Shown piece after piece: positions 49,093 to 59,699 of a stretch of DNA of 64,000 nucleotides. The position numbers were made by a program, and so were the translations under genes. The notes under the pieces were generated by a model that was not told the DNA's origin, did not search any database, and saw only the letters and a list, made by a program, of their open reading frames with translations. The stretch is from Lycorma delicatula. Taxonomy: Eukaryota > Arthropoda > Insecta > Hemiptera > Fulgoridae. How positions within the stretch are numbered: the first letter of the stretch is position 1; each line of letters starts with the position of its first letter. The stretch is from NCBI RefSeq assembly GCF_047948215.1, contig NC_134456.1, positions 61,395,029-61,459,028 on the forward strand, read 5' to 3'.

Positions 49093-50270
49093 TTTATGTT
49101 TAGTTCTTCTTTATTTTATTTTTTAAACATTATATACATGAAATAATACAGAATTAAATTTTAATAAATAATCAATACAAAAGTCATGAATAAAAATCAA
49201 CTGAGCATATATTTATATGTATGTTGAATGGAATGCATTAATTTCAGTGTATGAAAAAATTTCTTATTTATAATTAAAATATTCATTAAATCGAAATACT
49301 GTTAAATTTTGGATGAAAACAAATCAAATACCAAACCAGTTGAATTAACTTTTAAGCATAAACAGTCAAATAAAATCTCATGAAGTGTTTTACCTCTTTT
49401 TAGATTACCATAATTTTTTAATTTAACCAATTAAAAGTTTCATATATCCTTTATTTTTTTAAACCATGTCTCTATTTTTAAAAATTACATTTATTATTAA
49501 CTCATTTTCAGAAAACTTACAATATTTACATGTATAAAATTTAATTTCAGCTAGATTATGAAAACCATAAATAACTCTTTTAAATCATTGGGCCAGCAGT
49601 AATCTGTGTTTGGTACTGGCCTGTCTGGTGCTGTGAAGGTTTGTGTAGCGCATGCATGTGTGTGTGTGTGTGTGTGTGTGTACATGCACATACACATACA
49701 TACACACATATGCAAACATATTTTCTGCATGACAGAAAAGTTGTTATACTTTCCTGACATTGGTTATTTATTCTTATATAGTGGAAAAATAATACATGAA
49801 CAAATCAAAAAATTATATTTTTTTTACTTTTTTCCATTCTCCCACTCCCCCAAAATCACCTCCCAAGAAAACTTTTTTCTTCTACGTTTACTATGTTAAA
49901 TGGAAGAAACTAAAAAAAAAAAAAATCCACTGAAAAATGAACGACCAATAAAAAGTTCTAAGATCTCTTTTGGGAGTGAATTATGATGAAATTTTATTTA
50001 GATATTATTAAAAGTGTATATAAACTAAAAAAATATTTTAAAAAACCAAAAATCAATATTTTTAAACTTTGATCGACTCCCCTAACCCCAATATTGCACC
50101 CAAAGTATATTGTTTTGGTCATTTGCACTATTAATATGCCTAGGAAGATGTGAAAAAAATTGGCATAAAAAATATGCAGTAAATAAAAAAAGATAGTTTT
50201 TTTCAATTTTGGAGGGAAATTTTTTTTATTCGTAATGGTAAGATAAGCTTGTACATATATACTGAGCTTA
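49093..50270 (+). other. Intron sequence with a (TG)n tract
   Basis: (TG)n at 49657-49681, then acat-rich simple sequence to 49720. The overlapping frames on both strands here are translations of this repeat. 49800-50270 has a C-rich patch (ctcccactccccc) and poly-A/T runs. No element recognised. Confidence 0.5.
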
Positions 50271-51562
50271 CAAGGGTGAATCAAATTTAAACAGTAATTT
50301 TGCTGTTCTATGCAGCAAACAGTTCTGAGCTGGATGGTGGACTAGGTGGTGTGTTAGAGAGAGGGGGAACCAGCTTGGTTAGCTCCTCTACTGTGTTCTG
50401 TCATCAGTACAGCCATGAGTAAGCAAGAGGTTCACAGAGCAGTTCATTGAGCAACAGACGTCGTCTGTTGTTCAACATATAATCATAAATTTCTAATTAA
50501 TGAAGGTGTTAAACCCATGGAAATTTTAACTCATTTAAAGAAACAGTTTGGGGACACTACATTGTCCCAGAACCAAGTATATATGCGGGCCAGACAATGT
50601 AAGTGTGAACAAGAAAGTGTAGAAAATGAAGTCATGATCAACACCCAAGATCAAGTCTCGGCTAATAAAATCCATGCCGTTTATCGAAAGTGATCACCAC
50701 CAGTTCACTTTTGAAGGAATCACGTCAGAAGTGGTTATTAACTACAGGAGTGCTCAATCCATTATCACCAATCATCTGGGCTATAGAAAAATTAGTGCTC
50801 AATGGGTTCCGAGGTTGTTGACTATTTTTTTAAGAAAATCAAAAATAGGTCAGGTTGAAAATGTGTGAGAGACTTCTGAATCAATTTTGGTAATAAGGGG
50901 ACATTTTTCTGAGGCACATTGTCACATGTGATGAGACATGGTTCCATCATTACACTTCGGAGTCAAGAATGGTGAAGAAAGGATGAGAGCTATACATTGA
51001 AGGCCAAAACTTGTCTGTCAGCCGAAAAGGCTCTTGCAACAATTTTTTTTTGACTCAAGGGGAGTTTTACGCATTGATTTTCTCTACAACCAACGAACAG
51101 TGAATGTGGCTTACTATTGGCAGCTGCTACAGTGAACAAAAGCCGCCTACTGAAACAAAAGACAGGGTATATCCATCAGAAATATCATCTTTCTCTACAA
51201 AGCACACTGTGATTTTGACGAGGGATAAATTGGAAAAAATGCACTGGAGAACCCTCGACCACCTGCCCCACAGCCCAGATTTGTTTCCTTGTGATTATTT
51301 TTGTTGGTACCCTTGAAAGAATCGCTTGGAGGGAAACGATCCAAAAACAATGAAAACGTCGAGGAGCACATGCACAATTGATGGATGACTCATTCTCAAG
51401 CCTTTTATGAACAAGGAGTATTCAAGCTTCCAAATTTTTGGCAAAAGTGTGTAGATGGTGCAGGAGACTATATAGAGAAATGATGAAGGTATGATTTGTG
51501 TACATTATTAATCAATAAATTTATTAAAAATAAAATTCTTGTTTATATTTGATTCATTCTCA
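50271..51562 (+). mobile_element. Mariner, full length, plus strand, defective
   Basis: 1292 bp bounded by inverted ends (gtgaatcaaatttaaacagt at 50276 and, inverted, gtttatatttgattcattct at 51541) and TA on both sides (50269-50270, 51563-51564). Plus-strand relics: FLINEGVKPMEILTHLKKQF near 50500, ESDHHQFTFEGITSE then YRSAQSIITNHLGYRKISAQ at 50740-50810, ILTRDKLEKMHWRTLDHLPH (51210-51270, followed by SPDLFPCD, the last catalytic segment). Multiple stops and frameshifts. A distinct mariner lineage from the other copies in the window. Confidence 0.92.
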
Positions 51563-51896
51563 TAATATAAAGTAGGAGTATATTAACAAAATTTTGAGAA
51601 AATTGACCCAAAGAAACTATCAACGCCACAGAAATGTTGACCCTAAACTAACCAAGAAATTACCCCACGTACCCAAGTATGTCAGATTTCATAAAAATCA
51701 GTTTATCCAGTTAAAAGTTTTTTTTAAACACACAAACGCACATACATTCAAACATTACCCTCTACTTTTTTATTGTTTTTTACTGTCCCTGGGTCACGAA
51801 ACACAGAGAAATGCAAAAAAATACCCTTTTTTGACTGGTTACCATACCTTACTTCTCGCAGCATAACTCTAGCACTATGATGCCAAAAAAGTAATA
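51563..51896 (+). other. Intron sequence, unassigned
   Basis: A somewhat less AT-rich stretch between two mariners. Overlapping frames on both strands are unsupported. Confidence 0.4.
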
Positions 51897-52001
51897 CAAA
51901 GTGCGGTTCAAAAGTAAGTGCCAATCGATAACAAAGCGAGAACAGTGAAAAATTTATTAATGTTTGTTTAACTTCTTGAGTTTGATTTGCCAATTATTAC
52001 A

Positions 52002-52830
52002 ACAAATAAAAACATTTGCATAAATTTTCAAAATTAACAATTTCCTTTATATAAAAACTCTATATAGCTATTTCAATTCCAACGGAATTATCTTCAGTAG
52101 AATAACATAAACAAACAAAAATTTTTAATATTATTAAACTATCAGTATTTTTGAAATACAGAAAGGAGAACATTAAGCTTCTGCGAAGATCTACATGTTA
52201 CTGTTGGCAAGTTTGAAGAAAAGTTGTTGGAAGATAGGTAAGTGTTGGTGGGGGGGTAAGGAGGGAGATTGTATATAAATTGGTGAGAGTTATTAAACCA
52301 GGAACTGAGGTGATTACATTGATTTAAATTTAGATAATACATATATACAATTATATATGTCTATATAGATAATATTTATGACAAAAATCAAACTAATGTC
52401 TTGATAGCCCTTGTTTATTATAACCTAAAGCTATTAACTCATAAAACTATCTAAAAATCTTTTATCCAACAATTTACTTGTTATTGGTCTGGTTTCTCAG
52501 TTTATGATATTTTCAGTTTTTTTAATGAAATATGATTCCCATGCATCTAATTCTTGTGGGCATTTTTCAGTAATTTTACAGTTGTTGAATTGAAAGTGTA
52601 ATCTGATTCTAAAATATGTCTGCTATTGCCGACTTATCCATCTGTCTGTTCATTATGTATCTTTTGTGTTTGTTTATTCTAGTATTTCATTTTATTTTAG
52701 TTTGTCCTATATATTTCTTCCCTGTGGGGAATACTGAAGATGATTCCATTGGAATCAAAGTAGCTTTATAGAGTTTTTGTATAAAGTGTCAATTTTGAAA
52801 ATTTATACAAGTGTTTTTATTAATTTATTA
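52002..52830. mobile_element. Penelope-like inverted-repeat remnant with hammerhead cores
   Basis: The arms 52005-52130 and 52725-52830 are inverse copies. Each has a hammerhead-type core. Minus strand of the left arm: CTGAAGA (52097-52091), T, AATTCC-GTT-GGAATT hairpin (52089-52075), GAAA (52074-52071). Plus strand of the right arm: CTGAAGA (52734-52740), T, GATTCC-ATT-GGAATC hairpin (52742-52756), then aaag. The middle, read on the minus strand, has a trace of a Penelope C-terminus (CPQELDAWESYFIKKT near 52530). It sits inside the mariner described above and is therefore younger than it. Confidence 0.65.
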
Positions 52831-53629
52831 ATGATTTCATATACTTACACATTTACTTTATTTTCTACTTAATCACCATTTTGTTCCAAACACTTAAGGT
52901 ATTGTGAAACAAAAGCTTCTTCAAACCTGCTGCTTGAAATTCCACCACCTGGGATTGTAGCCACTTTTGCACCAGGATTTTCAACTCTTCACTTTCCTGA
53001 AGTCGTTGAGATGTAAGTCAGTTTTTGAGGTGTAGGAAGAGATTGTAGTCACTGAACGTGAAATCAGTACTGTAAGGGGATGATCAAAAATCTCCCATCC
53101 GAATATTTTAATTGTTTTTGTTGTGTATAGAGCTTTATGTTGACTATTATCATGAAGAAGAACAATTCTTTATCTCAGCATTCCCCATCATCAGTGTTGA
53201 GTAGCTTGATAAAATATAGAAAGTATTTCACCGTAGACTTGTGATTTGATGGATGTTCCAGGTTCCGTGAAATTAACCAAAAGCATATGCTTTTGATCCC
53301 AGAATACAGTTGCCGTGATCATCCTTCAAGACTGGACTTGTTTGAATTTTTTCAGTTTAGGTGAACAGGAATGATGCCACTGCTTGGATTGTTGTTTGTC
53401 TCAGCATCTACATTTTGTAGATGCTAAAAAGCACCTATGAAAGTAAGCATCTAGTTTTGTAAAGCTAAAAAGCAAAAGAAATCTACATATCGTCACGATA
53501 TGAGAAAAGATTTAGTCCTTGTGGTTATAGCAGGTCAAAAAAGCACATACAGATGTCATTCTGTGATCCTTATGGACAGTTGTCAACATTTTCGGCACCC
53601 TCTTGCACACAGTTTAAAATAGCCTAGAG

Positions 53630-55224
53630 CAGTGTTTCTCAACCTGGGGGTCGCGGTGATATGAAAGGGGGGTTGCAAAATTAGGCAAAACAACACAAAC
53701 AATAATGAAATCATTTATTGTAAACATTTTACATTCATTTGTAAGTACACATATAAAGAAATGAGATAATATGGTTGCATTTGTTTTTCTTTTCATTTAA
53801 AAGTTTGTCCATAAGTGGATCTATGTTAGAAAAACCCAGAAAAGCAAATTGTTTTCAGTTGATTAAAAGACAATTCCTATGTTTAGTTTTTTGTGCAACC
53901 ACAGTTGAAAACCCCTTTTCATCCAGGTTAGACGTGGCTAAAGGGATTAATATTTTCAATGGCAAGCCAAAATGTACGTAAATCTTCAGATATGAATTGA
54001 AATTTTTTTATCAGTAGACATTTCAATGACCTGGTCGTGAATGTCATCTGGTAATTTAGCAACAACAACAATGTTTTCACTAAATGGATTGAGTACCCAT
54101 CCCATTGAGAAATCATTTTTATCTTCTGGGAAATACTCTGCCAACTGAATTTTTGGCTTGCATGAATGCATCTTCATGCTACTCTAACTGTGGTAAATAA
54201 TTGTCTTCTTCATCCAAATTTTTCTGAATATAATTGGAAATGAGTGGAAACTTATCAAGATTTTTGCTTTGAAGGTGAATAATCCAAACATCAAGCTTCT
54301 TAATGAAAGCATGAACTTCGTTTGTCATTAATAAAATTTTATTATTATGTCCTTGTAAATTCACATGCTGAGTAAGCCAATAGGAGGATATATTCATTAT
54401 TCTGTAAAAACATTGAGAAATGGTCAAATTTTTTCAGTTTATGTGAACAGGAATAGTGCCACTGCATGGATTGATTTATAAATAGTAGTTTGTTGATTTC
54501 TCAGAGTATTTAATCTTCTTTAGAAAAAATCCAAGGGTTTGCTTTTATGATGCTGATGTTTAGTTTCTAAGTCGTTAATTTTTATAGCTTCATGCTTTCA
54601 TCGGAGAGGACTTGAAAGCAAACAACGCACTGTGGCTTTTCATCAATGAATAAAACCATAATTTAAATGTCATTATACAATCTTGTCTCTTTTCCAATCA
54701 GTTCACTGGATGTAGATGATTCATTTCATTTTTTCATAGATTTATCCATTTTGCATAAGAATCTAATAACAGTTAATACCATTTGACCTGCACTCTAAAA
54801 CACCAAAACTTCAATTATTATTATTTTCAATGAAACTACGCCTTTAAAAACTCAAATAATGGCGCGCTTTGCATTCAGAACTAAACTGATTTTCTGCAAA
54901 TTCTTATGCCTCTTTTATACTGTTGAGAGCACATGTTCAAATGTATCATATGCGTGTTCCAACATGATGCTCTCAAAGTAAATATTATGCAAGCATACCA
55001 AATTACAAAGAGCAGGTACACATCCAGTTACAAGCTGTAATATGCTTATATTTGTACACTTCATACGTGCATGTTTATACCCATCGCTGTCAATGCAGCT
55101 AAATAGTTTTAACTATTTTTCATTGGTTTGGGGGTTGCAAAATATTTATTATGTACTTTTTTTTTACATTTTGGTGGTCGTTTTTCGTGGTCATTTTGGT
55201 GGCTAAAAAAGTTGTGGCACACTG
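53630..55224 (-). mobile_element. hAT transposon with 8-bp target duplication, internally deleted
   Basis: 1595 bp starting CAGTGTTTCTCAACC and ending as the inverse of CAGTGTGCCACAAC. It is flanked on both sides by GCCTAGAG (53622-53629, 55225-55232), a perfect 8-bp duplication diagnostic of hAT. The minus-strand N-terminal zinc-finger part is near 54650-54530 (QCVVCFQVLSDESMKL, then a His-containing PWIFSKED block). Transposase fragments follow at 54427-53928 (NLQGHNNKILLMTNEVHAFI, FSENIVVVAKLPDDIHDQVI). The large middle of the transposase is missing. At the deletion junction, 54427-54473, lies a 47-nt copy of mariner sequence 53345-53391. Confidence 0.9.
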
Positions 55225-55758
55225 GCCTAGAGTGCTGGTCACAATTTTCAACAATGTTGTTTTTGAAACATCTGGAAATTCTTGAGAAAGATTGCTAATT
55301 GTAATGCGATGATTTTCTCATTGCATTCAAATGTTGAACAGGATCGTCAGTCCTGAGACTAGGCCTGCCATTTTGTTGTTCATCATGAACATTTGAACGG
55401 CCTTCCTTAAACTCACGACACCATTGCCTTACTTTTCCTTCACTCATTGTAGTAGGTCCATATGTTTCACACAATTGACAGTGAATTTCAGCAGCATTAT
55501 GACCTATTGCGTTTAGAAATCTATCAAACTTCACAACTGACAATCTGTCAGTTGTGAATGTTATTAACACACTGTCTCAAAAAGGCAAACAACAGTGAAC
55601 TGTAGCAGTTACTTATACAACAGACTACTTAAAGCTACTGTTCATGTGCAAACCAATCAGTGTTGCCAATCGCTGTTTATAACTCATTTTCCCTTACATT
55701 TGAACCATACCTATTATATATCTTTTTGACATTGTATTTTTTTTTTATTTCGCTATAG

Positions 55759-55946
55759 GTTTTCCAAGTAAAGATGTGGTTGAAGCATACCTTCAACCTT
55801 TGGTTGATGAGTCTGAAGAACAGTTCTCATGGAGTACTCCAGATTTAGATGGGCTGAGAGAATTTGCCAAAAGAAAATTTGGATGGAATCAGACATGTAC
55901 TGATAAAATATTGCTGCCTGTGATAAAGAATGTTTCCCAAAGAAGT
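55759..55946 (+). CDS. ERCC5: XPG exon: end of the nuclease domain
   Basis: 188 nt: completes a split Gly codon, then 62 codons. FPSKDVVEAYLQPLVDESEE, then WSTPDLDGLREFAKRKFGWN, then CTDKILLPVIKNVSQRS. Aligns with human GFPNPAVAEAYLKPVVDDS...[20 protein letters not shown]...LFPVLKQL, the end of the catalytic fold. Acceptor tttcgctatag with only 44 nt between it and an upstream mariner; donor gtaagc after AGT. Confidence 0.96.
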
Positions 55947-56330
55947 GTAAGCTCCTCTTTCTCTTATAGTTTTTAGTTAGTTTTTTTTTTTTTTTATGAA
56001 TCATCAAATTGATGTATATGTTGATTGACTTAATTCTATCATAAAGAGAATGTAGTTGCTTTTAAATTAAAATTGAATTGATCTTACCATTGCATATCAG
56101 CCAATTACTATCCTTCTGAGCTACAAAGACAGCAACTAGTGGATTTTTTTAGTCATTATAAAATGAATGCAGTTATTTCCATAATAAATGCCAATAGACC
56201 AGACAGTGTAATTGTACACAACATTGTTTAATAAAAGAATTGTATTTTTTATTATAATAGATATGTTTTATTCAATTAGAAATTGAATAAAACATTTCTG
56301 TTTAAAAATATAATAAAGTTTAGCCTATAA
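55947..56330 (+). other. Intron sequence, unassigned
   Basis: AT-rich up to the target duplication of the following hAT. A minus frame at 56007-55753 is a shadow of the preceding exon. Confidence 0.5.
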
Positions 56331-58735
56331 CAGGGCCTGCAACATGGTGCCCTCAATGAAATTTTTATACACCCTCACTATTTTACACACCTACTAAGCC
56401 CAATAATCGTATCAATGTCACATGTTATGACAATATAATTGTGTAACCTCAGTATAAGCAAATAGCAATCAAGATCATACACTGACACACTTTCTCTACT
56501 TATTATATTAATAAGAATATTTCTACTCTCGTAGGAATATTCTCGCTTCTGATAAATTTGGTAGTATGTTACCATATTCTGAGTGCTACATATTGTGAGT
56601 GCTATTCACAACTTACATATTATTGACTATATTCTATTATTTACGTATTATTAGGAACCATATCATGCAAGATAGTCATGCTTATCTTTATCTAATGCGT
56701 ATTGTTCTGGTTAAATGGATTTTATAAATAACCCATCATGAATAACTGTAAAAGAAAAAGAATTTATTGTTTTAGTATTGATTGGAAAGAGCAGTTTTGT
56801 TTTATTGATGTTAAAGGCAAATGTATCTGCTTATTGTGTAATAATAGTGTGGTGATCCCAAGAAGTAACATTGAAAGACATTTCAAAACCATTCTTTGAA
56901 ATTTTGATGCCGACTACCCTGTGGCCTCCGAAATAAGAAAAAAGATATCTTCCCTAAAATCAGTTATTATCAAACAACAAAGCTTTTTCGCTACTATTGG
57001 AATGGCCTAAAGCTGCAACAACTGCATCTTTTAAGATTTCACATTTATTAGATAAGAAGAAAAACCACATACAGATGGGGATTTAATAAAAGAAGCCATA
57101 TTAGAGACTTCTGACTCGTTATTTGATGAGTTTAAAAATAAATCGAAAATAATTGCAGCCGTAAATACTTTACAGTTGTCAGCCAAAACAGTAACCAGAA
57201 GAATTGAAACAATTTCAGATGATTTAGAAACACAATTCTTATCAAATGACAAGAAAAGATACATTTGCTTTTCGCTACAGTTGGATGAATCAACAGACCT
57301 GATAGACATAGCCCAATTAGTGGTTTGTGTAAAAATGGTGTTTGATGATTTTTCTACAAAAGAAGAGTCCCTTAAAATCCTTCCACTAAAGGGGTATACT
57401 GGAGCAGAAGATATATTTTTTGTATTTAAAAAATTTTCAATCACTAATAATTTACCACGGCTGAAGTTAACTTCCATTACAACAGATTGTGCATGTTCCA
57501 TGACTGGTAAGAACACTGGATTTATTGCTTTATGCAGAGAAGATTCTTTATTTCCTAAATTTGTATCATACCATTGTCTTATACACCAGGAAGTACTATG
57601 TACAAAAGCTATTGTTTTTAATGATTTAATGTCACTTGTAATAAAAATTATTAATACTATAAGATCATGAGAAATGCAACTCATATTATTTAAATTACTT
57701 TTGGAAGAGGAAAATAACAAGTGTATTGACCTTTTTTTTATGTACTGATGTGAGATGGCTCAACAGGGGTAAAATACTTGAAAGATTTATTAGCCTTTTG
57801 CCACAAATAAAAGAATTTCTTTCATCAAGGGGTGAATATCACAAGCAGTTAGAAAATAGTGACTGGTTGATAGATTTGGGATTTTAACCAATGTTTCGGC
57901 CAATTTAAATGAATTAAATACGAAGTTACAAGGAAAGAATCATCATATTGCTGATATGAGTAGGACAGTAAACATATTTAAAACTAAATTAGCATTACTG
58001 AAATCACATTAGAAAAATATCCATTAATTAATTTTCCAAATGTGAAACATATTATTGAAAGTTTGGATAATAAAACACTTACATCATATATAAAAATTAT
58101 AGAGAATCTTGCAGAAGAATTTTTATCCCGATTTGCGATATTAAAAAATTAGAATCTGTTATAGTATTTTTTGTTAATCCGTTTAGTGTGACTTGGCCAA
58201 TCGCAGCTGATATTGCATCTGCTGCGATTGGCCAATATTTTGAGCTTAGTAATATGGACGAAATAGAATTAGAAATCTGAAACAATAGAATCTGAACAAT
58301 AATTAGAATCTGCGAAACAATATTGTTTTAAAAGCACATTATACTGATAATATTAGCATGTTTTAGAATTTAGTTCATAAAGATAAATATCATATTTTAA
58401 AAAAATGTGCACTAATAATTTGTTCTTATTTTGCAACTACGTATAATTGTGAATGTGTTTTCAAATACAATGTATCTAAAATCAAAATATCGATCTAAGC
58501 TTACAGATTCTAATTTAGATAGCTGTCTAAGAACATGTAATTCTAATTATACTCCCAATTATAACAAACTGGCAGTTCGTCATATTTGGATGTTTGTCAT
58601 ATTTGTGTTGTATTTATATTTTTTGAAAAGCCCCCAATTTTAAAAAGCTTATTTTTTGATAAGTTTTTCCATGTGCCCCCAATAACTTTTGAATTTATTT
58701 TACACCCTTATTGACAAAATAGTTACCGACCTCTG
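56331..58735 (+). mobile_element. hAT transposon, BED-finger type, plus strand, defective
   Basis: 2405 bp between cagggcctgc at 56331 and gacctctg at 58735 (inverse CAGAGGTC), with imperfect 8-bp flanks gcctataa (56323-56330) and gcctagag (58736-58743). Plus-strand reading: a BED finger (KCICLLCNNSVVIPRSNIER, then HFKT, near 56818-56895), then the RNase H-like hAT core at 57176-57667 (FSLQLDESTDLIDIAQLVVC, SITTDCACSMTGKNTGFIAL, YHCLIHQEVLCTKAI). Decayed distal parts continue to about 58150 (LNELNTKLQGKNHHIADMSR). Resembles ZBED/SCAND3-like transposases. Stops at several points. The overlapping minus frame 57720-57031 is a shadow. Confidence 0.9.
57176..57667 (+). pseudogene. hAT transposase core fragment
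   Basis: Longest surviving open piece of the transposase (about 164 codons). LDESTD has the first catalytic Asp of the hAT RNase H fold and TTDCACSMTGKN the second Asp region. CLIHQEVLC is the conserved C..H block. Upstream and downstream pieces are separated by stops, so it is a fragment and the first Met shown is not a true start. Confidence 0.85.
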
Positions 58736-58743
58736 GCCTAGAG

Positions 58744-58940
58744 TATTACAGATTTTTCCAGAATACTGTCTATTTATTGTTAACATTTTTTTGTTTATGC
58801 TGATATAGGGTAAATTGCTTTTAAGTCAAAATATTTTTATATATGTTATCAACATTAAAGTTTTATTTGAGTTTTCAGTTCAGTTGATAGATTTAGTTCA
58901 GTTTTGTTATAATTAATTAAATATAATTGTTGTTTTTCAG
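58744..58940 (+). other. Intron tail before the last XPG exon
   Basis: 197 nt of host sequence between the hAT duplication and the 3' splice site (tgtttttcag). Confidence 0.7.
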
Positions 58941-59387
58941 AGTCAAACAACAATAGATACTTTTTTTCAAGTAAAACCAACTATTCCAGTGTACAAAGAT
59001 AAAGTTAGCCATCGAGTTCAAAAAGCTATACAAAGGCTTGGTGGAGAAAGAAGTGATCAGTCTGATCTTTTGGAAGTTCCAGCAGGAACATCATCTAGTC
59101 AGAGAAAAACACAAGGTAAAAAAAATATTAGATCACAGATCCAGCAAGGTCTGAAAAGGGGAAGAGGTGCTCGACTAATAATTGAACCATCACCTCCTCC
59201 AAAACCATTAACTGCAGAGGAACTTATTCCTCAACGTGAGCAGGACAGATTAGAGGCTTTAAAACGTAAAATGGCAGCAATAGAAGTATTGAAGACAAAA
59301 AAAAGTAAAAACGTTAAAAAGAGACCACCACGAGCACCTATTAAGCAAGAGGCTAATTTATCAGAAAGCAGTAGTGATGAGAACTGA
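58941..59387 (+). CDS. ERCC5: XPG last exon: PIP box and basic C-terminus
   Basis: 148 codons and a TGA at 59385-59387. QTTIDTFF (58944-58967) is a textbook PCNA-interacting box, matching human QLRIDSFF in place and form. It is followed by SHRVQKAIQRLGG and a Lys/Arg-rich end (LKRKMAAIEVLKTKKSK, NVKKRPPRAPIK) that can serve as nuclear localisation signal, and a Ser/Asp/Glu tail (SESSSDEN). An open-frame start at 58989 is internal; the exon begins at the splice site. Confidence 0.97.
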   Translation, partial: SQTTIDTFFQVKPTIPVYKDKVSHRVQKAIQRLGGERSDQSDLLEVPAGTSSSQRKTQGKKNIRSQIQQGLKRGRGARLIIEPSPPPKPLTAEELIPQREQDRLEALKRKMAAIEVLKTKKSKNVKKRPPRAPIKQEANLSESSSDEN

Positions 59388-59483
59388 ATATAATTTTATA
59401 TATTTAATGCATTGAAAATTTGTTATTCATTTGTTAAAAGTTATATTTAATCTATTTTATTGCAAGTTTTCTTTTTTTTTTTT

Positions 59484-59497
59484 AATAAAACAATAAA
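59484..59497 (+). promoter_or_regulatory. Polyadenylation signals of XPG
   Basis: AATAAA at 59484-59489 and again at 59492-59497, about 100 nt after the stop codon, with a T-rich run upstream. Probable 3' end of the transcript just beyond. Confidence 0.75.
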
Positions 59498-59699
59498 AGT
59501 TGTGTACCCAGTTAATCTACATTATTAAATCCCTCTTCTGTAAACAATGAATCTTTTGTTTATTTACACATCTAATTTTATGATAGCCATGAAATGTATA
59601 GAGTAGTAGGGGTCATTCATTGATTTTGTAAGTTAGAATAAGGAGGAAACTTAATAAAATATTTACTTTGTAAAATCAGTGATCAGAATAAGGCATGGT

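Larger units (their letters stand above)
51897..55714 (-). mobile_element. Mariner split by two later insertions, minus strand
   Basis: The ends match as inverted repeats: left caaagtgcggttcaaaagta at 51897, right inverse (ttacatttgaaccatacctat) ending at 55714, with TA outside each (51895-51896, 55715-55716). The minus-strand N-terminal transposase lies at 55570-55295 (FDRFLNAIGHNAAEIHCQLC, VRQWCREFKEGRSNVHDEQQ). The rest follows at 53600-52850 in broken frames and ends LVQKWLQSQVVEF near 52970 and CLEQNGD near 52890. Removing the Penelope-like piece (52002-52830) and the hAT with its duplication (53630-55232) leaves about 1.39 kb, the normal size of a mariner. Its right end is 44 nt from the next XPG exon. 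Confidence 0.88.
18501..59500 (+). other. ERCC5: XPG/ERCC5 gene, 3' portion: nine exons over 41 kb
   Basis: XPG is the structure-specific endonuclease that cuts 3' of the lesion in nucleotide excision repair; it works in the nucleus with TFIIH and binds PCNA. Nine GT-AG exons join to 3162 nt (1053 codons plus stop) with every junction in phase and no stop. Order of parts: end of the N region, acidic spacer, I region, PIP box, basic tail. Aligned to the human protein from memory, the first visible codon corresponds to about residue 89, so about 88 N-terminal residues including aspartates near 30 and 77 are missing, presumably on upstream exons. The full protein would be about 1140 residues against 1186 in human. 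Introns of up to 10 kb are crowded with transposon relics, yet the coding sequence looks intact. Confidence 0.95.

Noticed and set aside
49551..49899. Overlapping frames with MCVCMCM / CVCVCV runs
   Set aside because: Both are translations of a (TG)n microsatellite.
57031..57720. 229-codon minus-strand open frame
   Set aside because: Exactly antisense to the hAT transposase core on the plus strand, whose motifs are unmistakable.
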